A stretch of DNA of 64,000 bases from Candidatus Rhodoferax bjergmarkensis (GTDB lineage: Bacteria > Pseudomonadota > Gammaproteobacteria > Burkholderiales > Burkholderiaceae_C). The translations under genes and the position numbers were made by a program. Shown here in pieces: positions 62,160-64,000 of this stretch. The notes beneath the pieces are model-generated. The model did no database searches, was not told the origin of the DNA, and worked only from the letters and a program-made list of their open reading frames with translations. The DNA lies in NCBI GenBank assembly GCA_016708345.1, contig JADJFX010000002.1:310001-374000 (forward strand), given 5' to 3'. Position 1 is the stretch's first letter. Each line of letters starts with the position of its first letter.

Positions 62160-62426
62160 ATGTCCCTGGCAGAACAAATCAAACCCATTTCGTACCTCAA
62201 ATCCAATGCTGCAGATATTGTTAAAGAGTTTGCAACCAACCCTGAATCAATCATCATCACTCAAAACGGGGAGGCGAAGATGGTTGTCATGGACATTGGA
62301 GAATACGAAAGGCAGCAGGAAACCATGGCGTTGCTCAAACTTTTGAATCTTGGCAGAAAGGATCTCAAGGAAGGGAAATTTCAATCAGCGGATGATTTCT
62401 TCAGTGAAATGGACGCAGAAGCATGA
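62160..62426 (+). CDS. Phd/YefM-like antitoxin
   Basis: 88 residues from the ATG at 62160, with GAGGT upstream. The N-terminal fold is PISYLKSNAADIVKEFATNP, ESIIITQNGEAKMVVMD and IGEYERQQETMALLKLL, the Phd/YefM DNA-binding dimer. The acidic C-terminus (SADDFFSEMDAEA) would bind the toxin. It is expected to repress its own promoter. It overlaps the toxin gene by 4 bp (ATGA). Confidence 0.9.
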   Translation: MSLAEQIKPISYLKSNAADIVKEFATNPESIIITQNGEAKMVVMDIGEYERQQETMALLKLLNLGRKDLKEGKFQSADDFFSEMDAEA

Positions 62427-62752
62427 CACGCAATGCAGTCATCCTTGATGGAGCCAAATCAGACTTTCGTGAAATCAAGAAATATGTCAAGAAGCATTTC
62501 GGCGACTCAGTTTGGGCGGAGGTCAATAATGAATTTAAAAACACCATCCAGCACATAACAATCAATCCGATGCTTGGTACACAGGTCGAGGAACTTGCCG
62601 GATTAGGCTTTGACAACTTCAGAAAAATCCTCGTAAGACAAACACGGGTTGTTTATGAATTCGACAGCCAACAGACAATTGTTCACATGTTTGTCCATAC
62701 GAAAAGAGACTTCAAAACGCATTTGGCCAACAGGCTTCTTTCACCTATTTAA
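62423..62752 (+). CDS. RelE/ParE family toxin
   Basis: 109 residues: NAVILDGAKSDFREIKKYVK, TINPMLGTQVEELAGLG, FRKILVRQTRVVYEFDSQQ and MFVHTKRDFKTHL. The fold motif (YEFD...VHTKRDF) is that of the ParE/RelE superfamily. Whether it acts on gyrase (ParE) or ribosome-bound mRNA (RelE) cannot be told from sequence. The toxin is translationally coupled to the antitoxin. Confidence 0.9.
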   Translation: MTRNAVILDGAKSDFREIKKYVKKHFGDSVWAEVNNEFKNTIQHITINPMLGTQVEELAGLGFDNFRKILVRQTRVVYEFDSQQTIVHMFVHTKRDFKTHLANRLLSPI

Positions 62753-62824
62753 AGTGGAAAAGGTGTCAAGTTATGCGTTTCCTTTGACGACTGGGTTGTA
62801 AAAATAAGCAATTCAAGTGCCATT

Positions 62825-62886
62825 TATACTACTATTTTGATAGCTACAAACGCTTATTTCACGTGCGTAAACGGTATATTTTGACC
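62825..62886 (+). repeat. Repeat family A, copy 9
   Basis: Plus strand: TATACTACTATTTTGATAGC, TACAAACGCTTATTTCACGTGCG, TAAACGGTATATTTTGACC. It follows the toxin gene by about 70 bp. Confidence 0.72.
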
Positions 62887-62917
62887 CTGGTTTTGCCGTT
62901 GATGCCAAACCTGATTG

Positions 62918-62997
62918 TCCAGACAGGCTACACCTTGCCGTGCGTCTGCACTGTCTGCGGATTCGCGCCTAGACACGAATGATTTAGAAATGGAATC
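62918..62997. repeat. Repeat family B, copy 3 (partial)
   Basis: GCACTGTCTGCGGATTCGCG, then CCTAGACACGAATGATTTAG and AAATGGAA match the right part of copies 1 and 2; the left part has diverged. It lies in the 330-bp gap 62753-63082, which also holds repeat A copy 9 and no gene. Confidence 0.7.
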
Positions 62998-63082
62998 AGG
63001 TTGATGGGTCTCCATCAGGGTAGATCGGGCCTTCGCCAATCGGGTGCGCTGGGTGGACAGGTCGCGCTCTTGCTCCACGTGT

Positions 63083-63442
63083 TCACGCCAAATACAGCGC
63101 CACCAAACCCAAGGCCGCAGGTACGGTTTGTACAAACAGAATTCGGATGTGAACTGTGCAGGCACCCCAGATGCCTGCTATGGCAACGCAGGCTAATCCA
63201 TAGACGGTGAATGCGTGTGCGGTCGCGGTATCGGGCAGCAAGAACCCGCAAGCCAGTGCAATGGCCAGAAAGCCGTTGTAGCAGCCTTGGTTTGACATGG
63301 CAGGTGCCATCATGTCGGCTTGCTCGCGGCTCAGACCAAACACCTTGCGGCCCCGGCTCTTAAACAGCACGGTTTCCAGCAAAAAGATGTAAACATGGAT
63401 GAAAAAAACCAGTGCGGCGATGACTTTGGCGGCAATAAGCAT
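63083..63442 (-). CDS. DUF1304-type small membrane protein
   Basis: 119 residues from the ATG at 63442, with AAGGAA upstream. Four membrane helices: IAAKVIAALVFFIHVYIFLL, then QGCYNGFLAIALACGFLL, AFTVYGLACVAIAGIWGACT and FVQTVPAALGLVALYLA. The pattern of a glycine-rich NQGCYNGFLA motif after EQADMMAPAM is typical of DUF1304 proteins, whose function is unknown. Single gene on the minus strand. Confidence 0.8.
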   Translation of the reverse strand: MLIAAKVIAALVFFIHVYIFLLETVLFKSRGRKVFGLSREQADMMAPAMSNQGCYNGFLAIALACGFLLPDTATAHAFTVYGLACVAIAGIWGACTVHIRILFVQTVPAALGLVALYLA

Positions 63443-63630
63443 TTCATTTCCTTGAAAAACGGGGTGGAGTAAGGATTGTGCGCCCGGCTTGCGTGCATTC
63501 CTGCGGGCAAAAGTCACGCTGTGAGGTGGAGGGAATACGCAGTAGATTGCCGCAATAGAAAAACTGGTGCAACAGCAGGCGCAAGTGATGGGGGAGCGCA
63601 GGGCGTTTTGAAGGGCTTACAACAGGTGTA

Positions 63631-63704
63631 TGGAGCGGGTGATGAGAATCGAACTCACGTATCGAGCTTGGGAAGCTAGCGTTCTACCATTGAACTACAC
63701 CCGC
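63631..63704 (-). tRNA. tRNA-Gly (CCC)
   Basis: A cloverleaf on the minus strand: acceptor GCGGGTG...CACCCGC, D arm GTTCAATGGTAGAAC, anticodon loop TTCCCAA with anticodon CCC, T arm GTGAGTTCGATTCTCAT, and genome-encoded CCA (63631-63633). One U-C mismatch is seen in the anticodon stem. Confidence 0.95.
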
Positions 63705-63882
63705 GTTTTGTAAGTTGTTGATTTCGTTGATGTTATTTAAGTACTTGATTTTTCTAGGTTTTTTTCAATATACCTACGCTCAAGTTCTGTATCGACGCTT
63801 ATCAAAACCTATCTGCACCTTCATTCTAGGCGTAGGTTTGGGCGTTTCTGCCTATGCCCTGAACTGTTTAAGAGTATATCCA

Positions 63883-64000
63883 ATGCACTTTGATGAACGC
63901 GCCGCCAAACTGCTCAAACCTAAGCCGGTCAACCCTGCCCAATACAAATCTCACCCGGTGCGCCGTAAAACGCAAACCGATTCAGGAATTGCCATCGCCA
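63883..64000 (+). CDS. Partial gene running off the window end
   Basis: The first 39 codons from the ATG at 63883: MHFDERAAKLLKPKPVNPAQ, then YKSHPVRRKTQTDSG. A basic, proline-rich start I do not recognise. Its function cannot be judged from the visible portion. The 178 bp between the tRNA and this ORF contain only a short inverted repeat (ACCTACG / CGTAGGT). Confidence 0.4.
   Translation, partial: MHFDERAAKLLKPKPVNPAQYKSHPVRRKTQTDSGIAIA

Noticed and set aside
63631..64000. tRNA-Gly as attachment site for an integrated element
   Set aside because: No integrase and no repeat of the tRNA 3' end is visible in the window; the downstream gene is cut off and not recognised.
1..64000. CRISPR array
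   Set aside because: No regularly spaced short direct repeats were seen; the repeats found are dispersed and in both orientations.

Overview
This window looks like a chromosomal segment of a betaproteobacterium of the order Burkholderiales, most likely a Comamonadaceae relative of Rhodoferax or Polaromonas. The reasons are the GC-rich coding bias, the dapC-dapD-dapE block, a class I fumarase, a phasin, a pyrophosphate-dependent phosphofructokinase, soxCD, and a short palindrome-like repeat of a type I associate with this family. All names rest on reading motifs by eye. No database search was possible.

Layout. 0.2-5.6 kb: lysine/diaminopimelate genes dapC, dapD and dapE, with a PilU-like ATPase between dapD and dapE, then prmB. 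6-8 kb: the ABC-F factor yheS. 8-10.9 kb: a more AT-rich pair, a GT-B-like protein and a TPR/SPINDLY O-GlcNAc-type transferase. 10.9-14.2 kb: yebC-like, murI and class I fumarase on the minus strand, then a possible small RNA with a strong terminator. 14.5-17.4 kb: a minus-strand operon of a short J-domain protein and three unrecognised proteins. 17.5-24.8 kb: a carboxymuconolactone-decarboxylase family protein, a PAQR membrane protein, a double-domain PPK2, an HDOD protein, nth and an aminotransferase. 24.8-28.1 kb: a frameshifted hybrid histidine kinase overlapping an HD-GYP protein. 28.3-36.9 kb: CBS protein, Lon-like protease, cNMP-binding protein, phasin, rlhA, an acyltransferase-like membrane protein and FapA. 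37-45.3 kb: cell envelope genes (msbA, an O-antigen ligase, two glycosyltransferases, tolB-pal-cpoB) and tcdA. 45.3-47.8 kb: tRNA-Lys, dusC and PPi-PFK. 47.8-49.0 kb: a gene-free, repeat-rich stretch.

49.0-58.3 kb is the most unusual part. It is a compact eight-gene operon of a MoxR AAA+ ATPase, an unknown protein, a HExxH plus VWA protein, a radical SAM enzyme, an unknown charged protein, a PaaK-like adenylate-forming enzyme, PnuC and a NadR-like enzyme, most of them overlapping or nearly so. It looks like a chaperone-dependent maturation or modification pathway joined to NAD-precursor salvage. A 236-bp MITE-like element has inserted exactly at a former ATGA stop/start overlap and rebuilt both the start codon and a ribosome-binding site. 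After it come soxC-soxD, two orphan proteins bracketed by an 80-bp direct repeat, a toxin-antitoxin pair, a small membrane protein, tRNA-Gly and a gene cut by the window edge.

The second main result is a dispersed repeat of about 65-75 bp (family A here) with nine copies. Four lie inside protein genes (dapE, prmB, murI and a membrane acyltransferase). In every coding copy the same reading frame is used for a given orientation, and each adds roughly 20-25 residues to an otherwise conserved protein. Other repeat families (B, C, the 48.7-kb inverted repeat and the 80-bp direct repeat) are described below.
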